Part shown: one piece after another, positions 1-5,876 of the stretch
Layout: each line of letters begins with the position of its first letter
How positions within the stretch are numbered: position 1 is the first letter of the stretch
Origin: Candidatus Symbiothrix sp.
Lineage (GTDB): Bacteria > Bacteroidota > Bacteroidia > Bacteroidales > Azobacteroidaceae
Direction of reading: 5' to 3'
NCBI GenBank assembly: GCA_031270925.1
Contig: JAISWY010000052.1
Span: forward strand, 1 to 5,876
Length of the DNA stretch: 5,876 nt
The notes under the pieces: model-generated
Seen by the model: the letters and a program-made list of their open reading frames with translations, nothing else
Databases searched by the model: none
What the model was told of the DNA's origin: nothing
Translations under genes and position numbers: made by a program

Positions 1-299
1 ACGAGCGCTACAGCCGTAGTTCCGTCCACATCGTAATCTCCATATATGAGTATTCTTTCTTTGTTTCCCACAGCTCTTTCCAAACGTCGCACCGCTTTTT
101 GCATATCGGGAAAAGCGAAAGGATCGTGCAGATAACTGAGACTCGGATTGAAAAATTCCCGGATGGCGCTTTCTTCCGTTATTCCTCGTTGGACTAACAA
201 AAGACATATTGTAGGACTCCAATCGAATTTTTGGGAAAGTTCCTGCTGTTTAAGTAATTGTTCGTCTGTTGGAGATTGATAATTCCATTCGTTTGTCAT
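1..299 (-). CDS. recJ: Single-stranded-DNA-specific exonuclease RecJ, N-terminal part (cut by window edge)
   Basis: Reading leftward from the ATG at 299, 99 codons stay open to the window edge, so only the N-terminus is present. Residues 1-80 include a segment ending in FFNPSLSYLHDPFAFPDM, typical of the RecJ N-terminus, where helices precede the DHH domain. Near residues 85-96 comes ILIYGDYDVDGTTA, the first DHH-superfamily motif, whose aspartates bind the catalytic Mn/Mg ions. RecJ is a cytoplasmic 5'-3' exonuclease on single-stranded DNA, used in RecF-pathway recombination and mismatch or base-excision repair. The start fits the family, and the AT-rich leader before it has no Shine-Dalgarno sequence, as is usual in Bacteroidota. 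The gene diverges from the glycosyltransferase at 424. The DHH motif makes the family secure; RecJ over other DHH proteins rests on the N-terminal extension. Confidence 0.93.
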   Translation of the reverse strand, partial: MTNEWNYQSPTDEQLLKQQELSQKFDWSPTICLLLVQRGITEESAIREFFNPSLSYLHDPFAFPDMQKAVRRLERAVGNKERILIYGDYDVDGTTAVAL

Positions 300-343
300 T
301 TATGTATGTTTTATTTTTCTTTTGCATATCTCTGAAGCAACGA

Positions 344-351
344 CAAAGGTA
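344..351 (-). promoter_or_regulatory. Bacteroidota-type -7 box for recJ
   Basis: The minus strand reads TACCTTTG, a full match to the Bacteroidota -7 consensus TAnnTTTG, 44 bp upstream of the recJ ATG. No clear -33 TTG was found at the usual distance. The call rests on the box, its position and its match to the box before the permease gene. Confidence 0.6.
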
Positions 352-393
352 GTGATTTGTTGGTGAATATAAGCGTTTTTTACAGAAAATTTC

Positions 394-401
394 TACCTTT
401 G
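394..401 (+). promoter_or_regulatory. Bacteroidota-type -7 box for the GT2 gene
   Basis: TACCTTTG on the plus strand matches TAnnTTTG and ends 22 bp before the ATG at 424, implying a leader of only about 15 nt. No convincing -33 TTG lies 19-21 bp upstream, where there is only a T-run. With the box at 344-351 it forms a 9-bp perfect inverted repeat (344-352 and 393-401), so the two promoters are back to back. Confidence 0.6.
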
Positions 402-423
402 CCACCGCTTATTTGTTATTAAA

Positions 424-1404
424 ATGTATTATTCTATTATTATTCCGGTGTACAATCGTCCGTCCGAAGTGGATGAATTGTTACAAAGCATTTGCTATCA
501 AACCTATAGAAATTTTGAAGTGATTGTGGTGGAGGACGGCTCTTCCAATCCATGTAAATTTGTTGTCAATAAATACAGCAATAAATTACCCGTTCATTAC
601 TGTTGGAAAGATAATTCGGGTCCCGGACAAACGCGCAATTACGGCGCGGGGAAAAGCAAAGGCGATTATTTGCTGTTTTTGGATTCGGATTGCATTCTTC
701 CCGAAAATTATTTGATGAATATTGAAGCCGAATTACAGTCAGAGCCTGTGTGTTTTTTTGGTGGGCCGGATAAGGCGCATGATTCGTTCACAAACATCCA
801 AAAAGCGATTAATTACAGTATGACTTCGGTGTTTACGACCGGCGGCATTCGCGGCGGCAAAAAACGGATGGATAAATTCTATCCGCGCAGTTTTAATATG
901 GGTGTGAGTAAAGCGGTTTTCGATAAAGTCGGTGGCTTTTCCGAAATGCGTTTCGGCGAAGATATTGATTTGAGTATTCGAATATTAAAGTGCGACTACA
1001 AAAGCCGTTTATTTTCCGAATCGTGGGTATATCACAAACGGCGGACTGATTTCAAAAAATTTTTCAAGCAAGTTTTCAATTCGGGAATGGCGCGGATTAA
1101 TTTGAGTAAACGTCATCCCGGATCGTTGAAAATCGTGCATATTTTTCCGGCTTTTTTCACGATTGGGATTGTGGCTTTGCCGTTTTTCTCCCACTATCTC
1201 GGCGTCGTTTTCGGTATTTATTTCTTGCTGATTTTTACTGATTCGTTGATAAAAACGAAAAGCCTGTCTGTCGCATTGCTGTCGTTGATTGCCGCTTTTG
1301 TACAACTATTCGGCTACGGATGCGGGTTTATCCATGCTTTTTGGCAAATGATTATTTTGCGACGCAACCGAAATTCAGCTTTTGGAAAGTCGTTTTATAA
1401 TTGA
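424..1404 (+). CDS. Family 2 glycosyltransferase with C-terminal membrane segments
   Basis: This 326-residue GT-A-fold glycosyltransferase begins with SIIIPVYNRP (residues 4-13), the typical GT2 nucleotide-sugar strand. The first acidic pair follows in VVEDGS (35-40), the metal-binding DxD as DSD at 87-89 in LLFLDSDC, and the ED motif in FGEDIDL (177-183), where the catalytic base is expected. A WVYHKRR stretch (201-207) resembles the His-containing motif often found after the ED motif in membrane GT2 enzymes. Residues about 237-275 and 283-310 are hydrophobic and should form two to four membrane segments, placing the active site at the cytoplasmic face of the inner membrane. The enzyme would transfer a sugar from a nucleotide donor to a lipid-linked or surface-glycan acceptor; donor and acceptor cannot be read from the sequence. 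It has its own promoter, diverges from recJ and converges on the GT8 gene. Family confident, role inferred. Confidence 0.9.
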   Translation: MYYSIIIPVYNRPSEVDELLQSICYQTYRNFEVIVVEDGSSNPCKFVVNKYSNKLPVHYCWKDNSGPGQTRNYGAGKSKGDYLLFLDSDCILPENYLMNIEAELQSEPVCFFGGPDKAHDSFTNIQKAINYSMTSVFTTGGIRGGKKRMDKFYPRSFNMGVSKAVFDKVGGFSEMRFGEDIDLSIRILKCDYKSRLFSESWVYHKRRTDFKKFFKQVFNSGMARINLSKRHPGSLKIVHIFPAFFTIGIVALPFFSHYLGVVFGIYFLLIFTDSLIKTKSLSVALLSLIAAFVQLFGYGCGFIHAFWQMIILRRNRNSAFGKSFYN

Positions 1405-1411
1405 GTTTATT

Positions 1412-2395
1412 TTATTTTTTCCTCCGTAATACTCTGCAAATATATAACGATAAACATTTCAGTATAAATTTTAATCCATATCTGCCGTGCTTAATTTCAT
1501 TGTATATTGCTTCCTCTTTAATATCCGCGTTTTTCAGGTTTGCATATATAATATCTTTAAAAGGAGTTTTGCTTGCATAAATCCAGAAATGTATATTTCG
1601 TTTAGTAATGTTGAAATGTTTCCAAGGCTTGTCCCCGGTATAATGTATAATAGATGGATCTAAAACAAACTGAAAGTACCTTTTCAATAATGCATTTTGG
1701 GTTTTTCCGGGAAGCTCATCTACCAAAGCATTCCAATTTGCTTCAAGAAAATGTACTTTCCCTTCACATACAAGATTTAATATATCCTGGTCATGAAATC
1801 CATATTCCGTTTTACAATAATCAAACAATGTTTCCTCAGAAATATTGTTTCCGAAATTTTTTGTATTAAAGACAAGAACGCCTGCATTAAAATAATCAGA
1901 GGGTATTTTAAGTCCAAGTTTTTTTGCATGTTCAACACCCCACCCACCTTCGTTGATCGCAAAAAAATCCCGCATCGCGCCTAACATATTATCTTTCAAA
2001 TCAATAGCGATTAGTTTTGTTATATCGTCTATGCAAACCAAATCACAATCGAGATAAATTATTTTCTCGTAATCTGATAACAAATACGGGATAAAAAAAC
2101 GGTAAAATAATTCCTTGCAGATTTTTGAATTACAGAATGTTACACGTTCAATATATTCCGACACATCAATAAACTCCACGGATGCATTCTCATAAACCTT
2201 TACTTGGTCGGTCAGCATGTTTATATATTGTTCGGAAATATCCGTGAATAATACATAAAATTTTAACAGTTTGTCTTTTGTGGAGTTTTCGACAATCGAT
2301 TGGATTGCAGTAGCCATCTGCGGGACGTATGCATTATTTGTACTAAAGCATACAGGCACCACCTCTTTCTGTTGAACTCTTTCTTCAAATATCAT
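1412..2395 (-). CDS. Family 8 glycosyltransferase (LPS glycosyltransferase-like)
   Basis: This 327-residue protein has the full set of GT8 features. VPVCFSTNNAYVPQMATAI (13-31) is the nucleotide-sugar strand. YLDCDLV (114-120) carries the DxD motif at D116 and D118, which holds Mn2+ and UDP-sugar. DYFNAGVLVFN (167-177), HDQDILNLV (201-209) and IIHYTGDKPWKH (249-260, with the distal metal/UDP-binding His) follow. GT8 enzymes are retaining transferases; bacterial members such as WaaI/WaaJ add glucose or galactose to lipopolysaccharide core, so a UDP-hexose donor and a surface-glycan acceptor are likely but inferred. The basic C-terminus, ending RVLRRKK, may dock the soluble protein on the membrane. 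The ATG at 2395 leaves about 11 residues before the domain, which suits the family. Sampled 60-bp blocks are about 25-32% GC, against roughly 42-60% in the mltF and permease genes, suggesting recent acquisition. It lies 113 bp downstream of mltF on the same strand. Confidence 0.9.
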   Translation of the reverse strand: MIFEERVQQKEVVPVCFSTNNAYVPQMATAIQSIVENSTKDKLLKFYVLFTDISEQYINMLTDQVKVYENASVEFIDVSEYIERVTFCNSKICKELFYRFFIPYLLSDYEKIIYLDCDLVCIDDITKLIAIDLKDNMLGAMRDFFAINEGGWGVEHAKKLGLKIPSDYFNAGVLVFNTKNFGNNISEETLFDYCKTEYGFHDQDILNLVCEGKVHFLEANWNALVDELPGKTQNALLKRYFQFVLDPSIIHYTGDKPWKHFNITKRNIHFWIYASKTPFKDIIYANLKNADIKEEAIYNEIKHGRYGLKFILKCLSLYICRVLRRKK

Positions 2396-2413
2396 ACCTC
2401 GAAATTTTTATTT

Positions 2414-2443
2414 TATCACTATTCCTGCGAAAATCATGCCAAA
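2414..2443 (-). promoter_or_regulatory. Possible weak promoter for the GT8 gene
   Basis: On the minus strand TTTG (2440-2443) is followed after 18 nt by TAGTGATA (2414-2421), a degenerate version of the -33/-7 pair. The -7 half lacks the conserved TTTG, so this is a weak match. The gene may instead be read through from mltF. Confidence 0.25.
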
Positions 2444-2459
2444 CTGTGTTGTTTTTGCA

Positions 2460-2485
2460 AAAAATTTCGCTCAAATGAGATTTTT
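2460..2485 (-). terminator. Possible bulged hairpin terminator after mltF
   Basis: In the mltF-GT8 gap the minus strand can fold AAAAAT-CTCA, a TT loop, then TGAG, a four-base CGAA bulge and ATTTTT, ending in a T-run. The GC content is low and the bulge weakens it, so it is a marginal intrinsic terminator at best. Confidence 0.25.
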
Positions 2486-2508
2486 AACTATTTTTATTTT
2501 TTTTGTGA

Positions 2509-3903
2509 TTATTTCACTTTTTCTTGATAATACTGCCAGCGCTCCATCACACTCCGCACATAATTAACGGTTTCTGTAGCGCGGCAATAACCTTGTTTTA
2601 CCACAGGATCGTTGTAATATTCGGGATGGCTTTTCAATTTCAAATAATCTTCCACATTGTTTTCCCATACAGCGGGGTTTTTCCCGTATTTGCCGGCCAA
2701 AGCTTGTGCATCGTGAATATGTCCTGCACCGGCATTGTAAGCCGCCAAAATAAATTTGATTCGCTCGTTATCGTCTTTCACGGGAGAAAAAGTGCGGTTA
2801 AGCCGTTTCAAGAGTAAGGTAGCGGCTCGCACACTGCCCGCCGGATCGCTCAAACTGTCGGGCGATAATCCGAAAGCTTTGGCTGTTTTGGGCATCAAAC
2901 CCATTAAACCGGTGGCGCCGGCCCAAGAAACGCGATCGGTATAAAATTTCGATTCTTGGAATGCAATGGAAGCCAATAAGCGCCAATCCCAGCCCAATTG
3001 CAGGGCAGATTCTTTAAATATTGAGTCGAAACGCGAAATTTGATGCGGATTTAAAATTGGCGCCGGTTCGTCGCCCGGCATTTTGCTCATCTCGAAATAA
3101 CGTTTCATAATGCCTTGATAGCGTTGCGTTTCCGAGTTTTCCTTAAACCATTGGTTGATAACAGCCGCCAATCCGGGCGAATTTTTGCGCACTGCCCACG
3201 ACGAACGTTGCGGATGACTGACCGGCAATGCGATATTCAAATTATGAAAATAAGTTTTGTTCAGTTTGGCAATGTCGCGATTACAAACCGTGTAAGGAAT
3301 TTTGCCTTGCGCAACCATTTCAATTAAATCTTCTTCTGAAATGGTGTCGGCATCAACGGTTCGGATGTGGATGCCGCCGCCCAATTCTTCGTTCAAATGC
3401 ACCAAACGACGATAATATTTGCTGTCGTGCATGACCCACATTTCTTTTCCAATCAATTCGGGAACGTCTTTTAAGATGGTATCGCCGCGATTACTCCGTT
3501 GCACCAACACCTGATGATTGATGACTGTGCGGCCGCAATAGCGCAAGTCGGCCTTCCCTTCGTTCGTTTCCGGAAGGTTATAAGCTATCAAATCGCTTTC
3601 TCCGGCCAAGAGTTTTTCGATTAATTGCGCTTCGTTGTCCACTACATGAATATTCAATTGTAGATGATAGGTTTGGGCGAAATCGGCCAATAATTCGTAT
3701 TCGTAGCCTTTGGGTTCGCCTTTGTATAGAAAATAATTCATCGAACCCGACAAAGTCAGTACGTTTAATTTACCTTCGGTTTGTATTTGAGGAAAATCGG
3801 GTAAAACAGGCTCATGGCTTCTAATACAGCCGATAACGAAGCCAACCGCTAACAAGAAGCAGATTACAATGTATTTATATCGTCTTAAGCTGTCGAATAG
3901 CAT
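2509..3903 (-). CDS. mltF: MltF-like membrane-bound lytic murein transglycosylase (lipoprotein)
   Basis: The 464-residue protein starts with a basic, hydrophobic signal sequence ending in the lipobox VIGC, so Cys26 should be lipidated and the protein anchored on the periplasmic side of a membrane. Residues about 44-272 form a solute-binding family 3 domain (GKLNVLTLSGSMNYFLYKG, then GYEYELLADFA). Residues about 290-400 form an SLT domain, with catalytic Glu317 in FQESKF, the GATGLMGLMP motif (329-338) and AAYNAGAGH (387-395). This order is the MltF (family 1E) architecture; MltF cleaves the MurNAc-GlcNAc bond to give 1,6-anhydroMurNAc ends, and its N-terminal domain is thought to modulate activity. 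Length is close to the usual for the family. The chosen ATG gives a complete signal peptide and sits 24 bp below a good -7 box. The neighbouring GT8 gene may be read through from here. Confidence 0.93.
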   Translation of the reverse strand: MLFDSLRRYKYIVICFLLAVGFVIGCIRSHEPVLPDFPQIQTEGKLNVLTLSGSMNYFLYKGEPKGYEYELLADFAQTYHLQLNIHVVDNEAQLIEKLLAGESDLIAYNLPETNEGKADLRYCGRTVINHQVLVQRSNRGDTILKDVPELIGKEMWVMHDSKYYRRLVHLNEELGGGIHIRTVDADTISEEDLIEMVAQGKIPYTVCNRDIAKLNKTYFHNLNIALPVSHPQRSSWAVRKNSPGLAAVINQWFKENSETQRYQGIMKRYFEMSKMPGDEPAPILNPHQISRFDSIFKESALQLGWDWRLLASIAFQESKFYTDRVSWAGATGLMGLMPKTAKAFGLSPDSLSDPAGSVRAATLLLKRLNRTFSPVKDDNERIKFILAAYNAGAGHIHDAQALAGKYGKNPAVWENNVEDYLKLKSHPEYYNDPVVKQGYCRATETVNYVRSVMERWQYYQEKVK

Positions 3904-3926
3904 ACCGCTTGACTTTTAATTTGACG

Positions 3927-3957
3927 CAAAATTAGATGAAAAACCTCAGTTTTCCAA
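3927..3957 (-). promoter_or_regulatory. Promoter of mltF, abutting the permease stop codon
   Basis: The minus strand has TTG (3955-3957), a 20-nt spacer, then TAATTTTG (3927-3934), both halves matching the Bacteroidota -33/-7 consensus with good spacing. The -33 element touches the permease stop codon (3958-3960), and the -7 box ends 23 bp before the mltF ATG. This implies that mltF can be transcribed independently of the permease. Confidence 0.65.
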
Positions 3958-5409
3958 TTATTTTGATTTGTTTTGTAAACGGCTATGCGATTTCCCATAA
4001 GTAAAATAAATAACAAAGCCGATTGCCATCCATCCGAAAAGACGAATCCATGTATCAAGCGGCAATGCGAGCATTTGCGCCAAACAAATAACGATGGCCA
4101 AAATCGGAACGACGGGAACCCAAGGCGTGCGGAACGAGCGGTGCAAACAGGGTTCTTTTTTTCGCAGGATAATGATTCCGAACGAAACGATGATAAACGC
4201 CAGCAGAGTGCCGATGGAAACCATGTGTCCCAACATTCCGATGGGGAACAAACCGGCCATCAATACGGCGACGATACCAATAATAATGGTAGCGATATAA
4301 GGTGTTTTGAATTTGGGATGCGTTTTTGAAAAACTTTTCCACAACAGGCCGTCGTGCGACATGATGTAGAAAATGCGCGATTGTCCGTAAAGCAGCACCA
4401 ATACAACCGAACTCAAACCGGCGATAGCTCCTATTTTGATGATCGGACGCAACCAGAAAAGCGACTGTCCGGCGGCGTCAATCGCAACAGCAATGGGCGC
4501 GGCGACATTCAGTTCGGTATAATTAACGACTCCCGTAAGGACAAGTGTTACAGCGATATATAAAATCGTACAAACTAAAAGCGTGTACAAAATCGCTTTC
4601 GGCATCGATTTTTGCGGATTCTTTGCTTCTTGCGATGCGGTAGATACGGCGTCGAAACCGATATAGGCGAAGAAAACCACGCTTGCGCCTGTCAGAATGC
4701 CGGTTAATCCAAATTCGCCGAACCTGCCGCTTGTATTTTCGGGAATGAAAGGTGTCCAGTTCGATACGTCGATATGCGAAATACCGAAACCAATAAACAG
4801 CAGAATGACAACTACTTTGATTAACACAACGATATTGTTGAAACGTGCCGATTCTTTAATTCCGACGATCAAGAAAGTAGTCATCAAAACCACAACAAAC
4901 ACGGCGGGAAAATTGATAATAGAGCCGGTAAGATACCAACCCTGCTCGCTGTTGTGGGCGAAAGGCGCATCGCAGATCTGCGCCGGAAAATGAATGCCAA
5001 AATCCTTCAAGAAACTGACAACATAACCCGACCAACCCACAGCTACCGTTGAGGCTCCGAACAGATATTCGAGTATCAAATCCCAACCGATAATCCACGC
5101 AACGAACTCTCCCATAGTGGCATAGCCATAAGTGTATGCGCTTCCCGAAACGGGAATGGTGGATGAAAATTCCGCATAGCAAAGTCCGGCAAACAAACAG
5201 CCCAAAGCCGAAATGGTAAATGAAATAACCAACGAAGGGCCTGCGTGCATAGCAGCGGCGGTACCTGTCAGAACAAAGATACCGGCGCCTATCACGGCTC
5301 CTATACCCAATATCGTGAGATTAAAGGTGCTGAGATAGCGCTTTAGCTTGTTGCTCTCTTCCGCCTCGCTTTGAATGGCGGTAATGGATTTTCGTACAAA
5401 TAGATTCAT
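3958..5409 (-). CDS. APC-superfamily amino acid permease (CAT-type)
   Basis: This 483-residue integral membrane protein has about twelve hydrophobic segments (near 30-52, 58-80, 100-135, 162-183, 191-212, 235-257, 274-295, 322-345, 369-390, 394-415, 428-450, 452-472). The first helix holds GIGAVIGAGIF (35-45), the unwound substrate-binding motif of the amino acid-polyamine-organocation superfamily. CYAEFSSTIPVSGSAYTYGY (77-96) and FFAYIGFDAVSTASQEAKNP (246-265) are typical of the cationic amino acid transporter branch (YfnA/YhdG-like). GQSRIFYIMSHDGLLW (342-357) is also conserved there. It should take up amino acids across the inner membrane, probably by proton symport. Substrate is uncertain: bacterial members include both cationic and neutral amino acid carriers. 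The start MNLFVRKSI resembles family N-termini. A promoter lies upstream, and the mltF promoter begins directly after the stop codon. Confidence 0.93.
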   Translation of the reverse strand: MNLFVRKSITAIQSEAEESNKLKRYLSTFNLTILGIGAVIGAGIFVLTGTAAAMHAGPSLVISFTISALGCLFAGLCYAEFSSTIPVSGSAYTYGYATMGEFVAWIIGWDLILEYLFGASTVAVGWSGYVVSFLKDFGIHFPAQICDAPFAHNSEQGWYLTGSIINFPAVFVVVLMTTFLIVGIKESARFNNIVVLIKVVVILLFIGFGISHIDVSNWTPFIPENTSGRFGEFGLTGILTGASVVFFAYIGFDAVSTASQEAKNPQKSMPKAILYTLLVCTILYIAVTLVLTGVVNYTELNVAAPIAVAIDAAGQSLFWLRPIIKIGAIAGLSSVVLVLLYGQSRIFYIMSHDGLLWKSFSKTHPKFKTPYIATIIIGIVAVLMAGLFPIGMLGHMVSIGTLLAFIIVSFGIIILRKKEPCLHRSFRTPWVPVVPILAIVICLAQMLALPLDTWIRLFGWMAIGFVIYFTYGKSHSRLQNKSK

Positions 5410-5447
5410 GATGTTTCAAACTGTAAGTAATAATTCGGATATGGCGA

Positions 5448-5481
5448 CAAAGGTAATGAAAAGATGGTTAAATAGTACAAA
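5448..5481 (-). promoter_or_regulatory. Promoter of the amino acid permease gene
   Basis: TACCTTTG on the minus strand (5448-5455) matches the -7 consensus, and TTTG (5478-5481) lies 22 nt upstream as a candidate -33 element, slightly wider than usual. The predicted leader is about 30-35 nt. The box is identical to those of recJ and the GT2 gene. Confidence 0.6.
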
Positions 5482-5601
5482 ATCTATCGAAAATGTTTGG
5501 TTTTCAATTTTTTTTGAAAAATTGTTGCGGATTTCTATAAAAATAGGCTAAATCTTTTTTTTAGGTGCTATTGACTTTTTAATGCATCTGAATTAAAATC
5601 A
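5482..5601. other. AT-rich intergenic spacer, no gene seen
   Basis: These 120 bp are rich in A and T runs (about 27% GC in the block 5521-5580) and show no credible open frame, RNA gene or clear hairpin. They separate the permease promoter from the GC-rich palindromic element, and the change in base composition at about 5602 is abrupt. Confidence 0.5.
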
Positions 5602-5833
5602 AGATGTCTCGACTTCGCTCCGCTTCGCTCGACATGACGCGCTTCCCCGCTCGGCGTAGGCTCTGCCTGCGTCGGCTTAAAAGCATGTCTCCAGACATGC
5701 CGCAAGCGAGGACGCTTGCTTTTAACTCGACGAAGGCTGGAGCCTTCGCCGAGCGAGGAGACGCCCTCGCATAACTCACCATGGAAGCGCGTCATGTCGA
5801 CCAAGGGAGCGAAGCGACCGCGTGGAGACATCT
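5602..5833. repeat. Composite palindromic repeat element (MITE/REP-like), non-coding
   Basis: This 232-bp block is about 60% GC, far above its left flank. Its ends are the inverted repeat AGATGTCTC (5602-5610) and GAGACATCT (5825-5833). Inside these lies a perfect 18-bp inverted repeat, TCGACATGACGCGCTTCC at 5629-5646 and its complement at 5783-5800. A further 9-bp pair, CGCTCGGCG (5648-5656) and CGCCGAGCG (5747-5755), is nested within. The left arm also repeats CTTCGCTC (5613-5620 and 5623-5630). From memory, motifs like GTCTCGACTTCGCTCGACATGAC recur between genes in Bacteroidota genomes, which fits a dispersed mobile or REP-like element. No transposase and no obvious target duplication are visible, so mobility is inferred. 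It lies upstream of the permease promoter and could end or structure transcripts crossing it. Confidence 0.7.
5655..5770. repeat. Array of five consecutive hairpins inside the palindromic element
   Basis: Five short inverted repeats follow one another. 5655-5671 has a 7-bp stem with one G-T pair and loop TCT. 5683-5700 is GCATGTCT paired with AGACATGC, a perfect 8 bp. 5702-5719 is GCAAGCG/CGCTTGC with loop AGGA. 5731-5748 is CGAAGGCT/AGCCTTCG, a perfect 8 bp. 5753-5770 is GCGAGG/CCTCGC with a 6-nt loop. TTAAAAGC (5677-5684) also pairs with GCTTTTAA (5718-5725) around the second and third hairpins, so nested and local folds compete. All pairings were read directly from the sequence; whether the fold forms in RNA or in single-stranded DNA is unknown. 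Confidence 0.75.
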
Positions 5834-5876
5834 CCTGACTTCGGCACAACAAACCGGCGTTTTTCAGTGTCGGCTC
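5834..5876. other. Right flank of the palindromic element, unassigned
   Basis: These last 43 bp are moderately GC-rich. On the minus strand they are open in one frame (EPTLKNAGLLCRSQE) that continues into the palindromic element, with no stop until 5568. It could be the tail of a gene starting beyond the window, or more repeat sequence. Nothing here identifies a family. Confidence 0.3.

Noticed and set aside
1009..1305. A 98-codon minus-strand frame inside the GT2 gene
   Set aside because: It is antisense to a clear glycosyltransferase with intact motifs and has no family features of its own.
2505..2517. GTGATTATTTCAC palindrome over the mltF stop codon as an intrinsic terminator
   Set aside because: The stem is only 4 bp and AT-rich, and on the minus strand it is followed by A-runs rather than T-runs.
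4055..5182. Several open frames of 95-114 codons on both strands inside the permease gene
   Set aside because: They lie wholly within a well-supported permease reading frame, have low-complexity composition and no recognisable domain.
5655..5770. CRISPR-like array suggested by repeated short palindromes
   Set aside because: The hairpins differ in sequence and have no uniform repeat length or unique spacers; no cas gene is present in the window.
5590..5845. Target-site duplication around the palindromic element
   Set aside because: Comparing about 10 bp on each side of the outer inverted repeats showed no matching direct repeat, so insertion by a duplicating transposase could not be shown.
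1..5876. A defence, toxin-antitoxin or other new multi-gene system
   Set aside because: All five genes belong to familiar families with intact motifs, and their orientations and separate promoters do not suggest a single new module.

Overview
The window looks like ordinary chromosome from a member of the Bacteroidota, probably order Bacteroidales. Three upstream regions carry the Bacteroidota -7 promoter box TAnnTTTG in the form TACCTTTG, and a fourth carries TAATTTTG. The start codons lack clear Shine-Dalgarno sequences and the intergenic DNA is very AT-rich. The gene types (recJ, an MltF-like lytic transglycosylase lipoprotein, a CAT-type amino acid permease, surface-glycan glycosyltransferases) are common in that order. 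The genus cannot be fixed from the sequence alone.

Layout: positions 1-299 hold the first 99 codons of recJ on the minus strand, cut by the window edge. A 124-bp divergent promoter region separates it from a plus-strand family-2 glycosyltransferase (424-1404). That gene runs tail to tail, with a 7-bp gap, into a minus-strand family-8 glycosyltransferase (1412-2395) that is clearly AT-richer than its neighbours. Upstream of this, on the same strand, lies an mltF-like gene (2509-3903), and then an APC-superfamily amino acid permease (3958-5409). The permease, mltF and GT8 genes all read leftward, but a good promoter precedes mltF and another the permease, so they need not form a tight operon.

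From 5410 to the window end there is no credible gene. A permease promoter and an AT-rich spacer are followed by an abrupt switch to GC-rich DNA at 5602-5833. This is a composite palindromic element: an 18-bp perfect inverted repeat plus outer 9-bp arms encloses five successive hairpins. It is the most unusual structure in the window and looks like a non-coding dispersed repeat of the MITE/REP type, although the copy number cannot be judged here.

Functionally, the two glycosyltransferases and MltF suit cell-envelope work (glycan synthesis and peptidoglycan turnover), the permease imports amino acids, and RecJ acts in DNA repair. Nothing shows that they form one system, and I found no convincing new multi-gene system.
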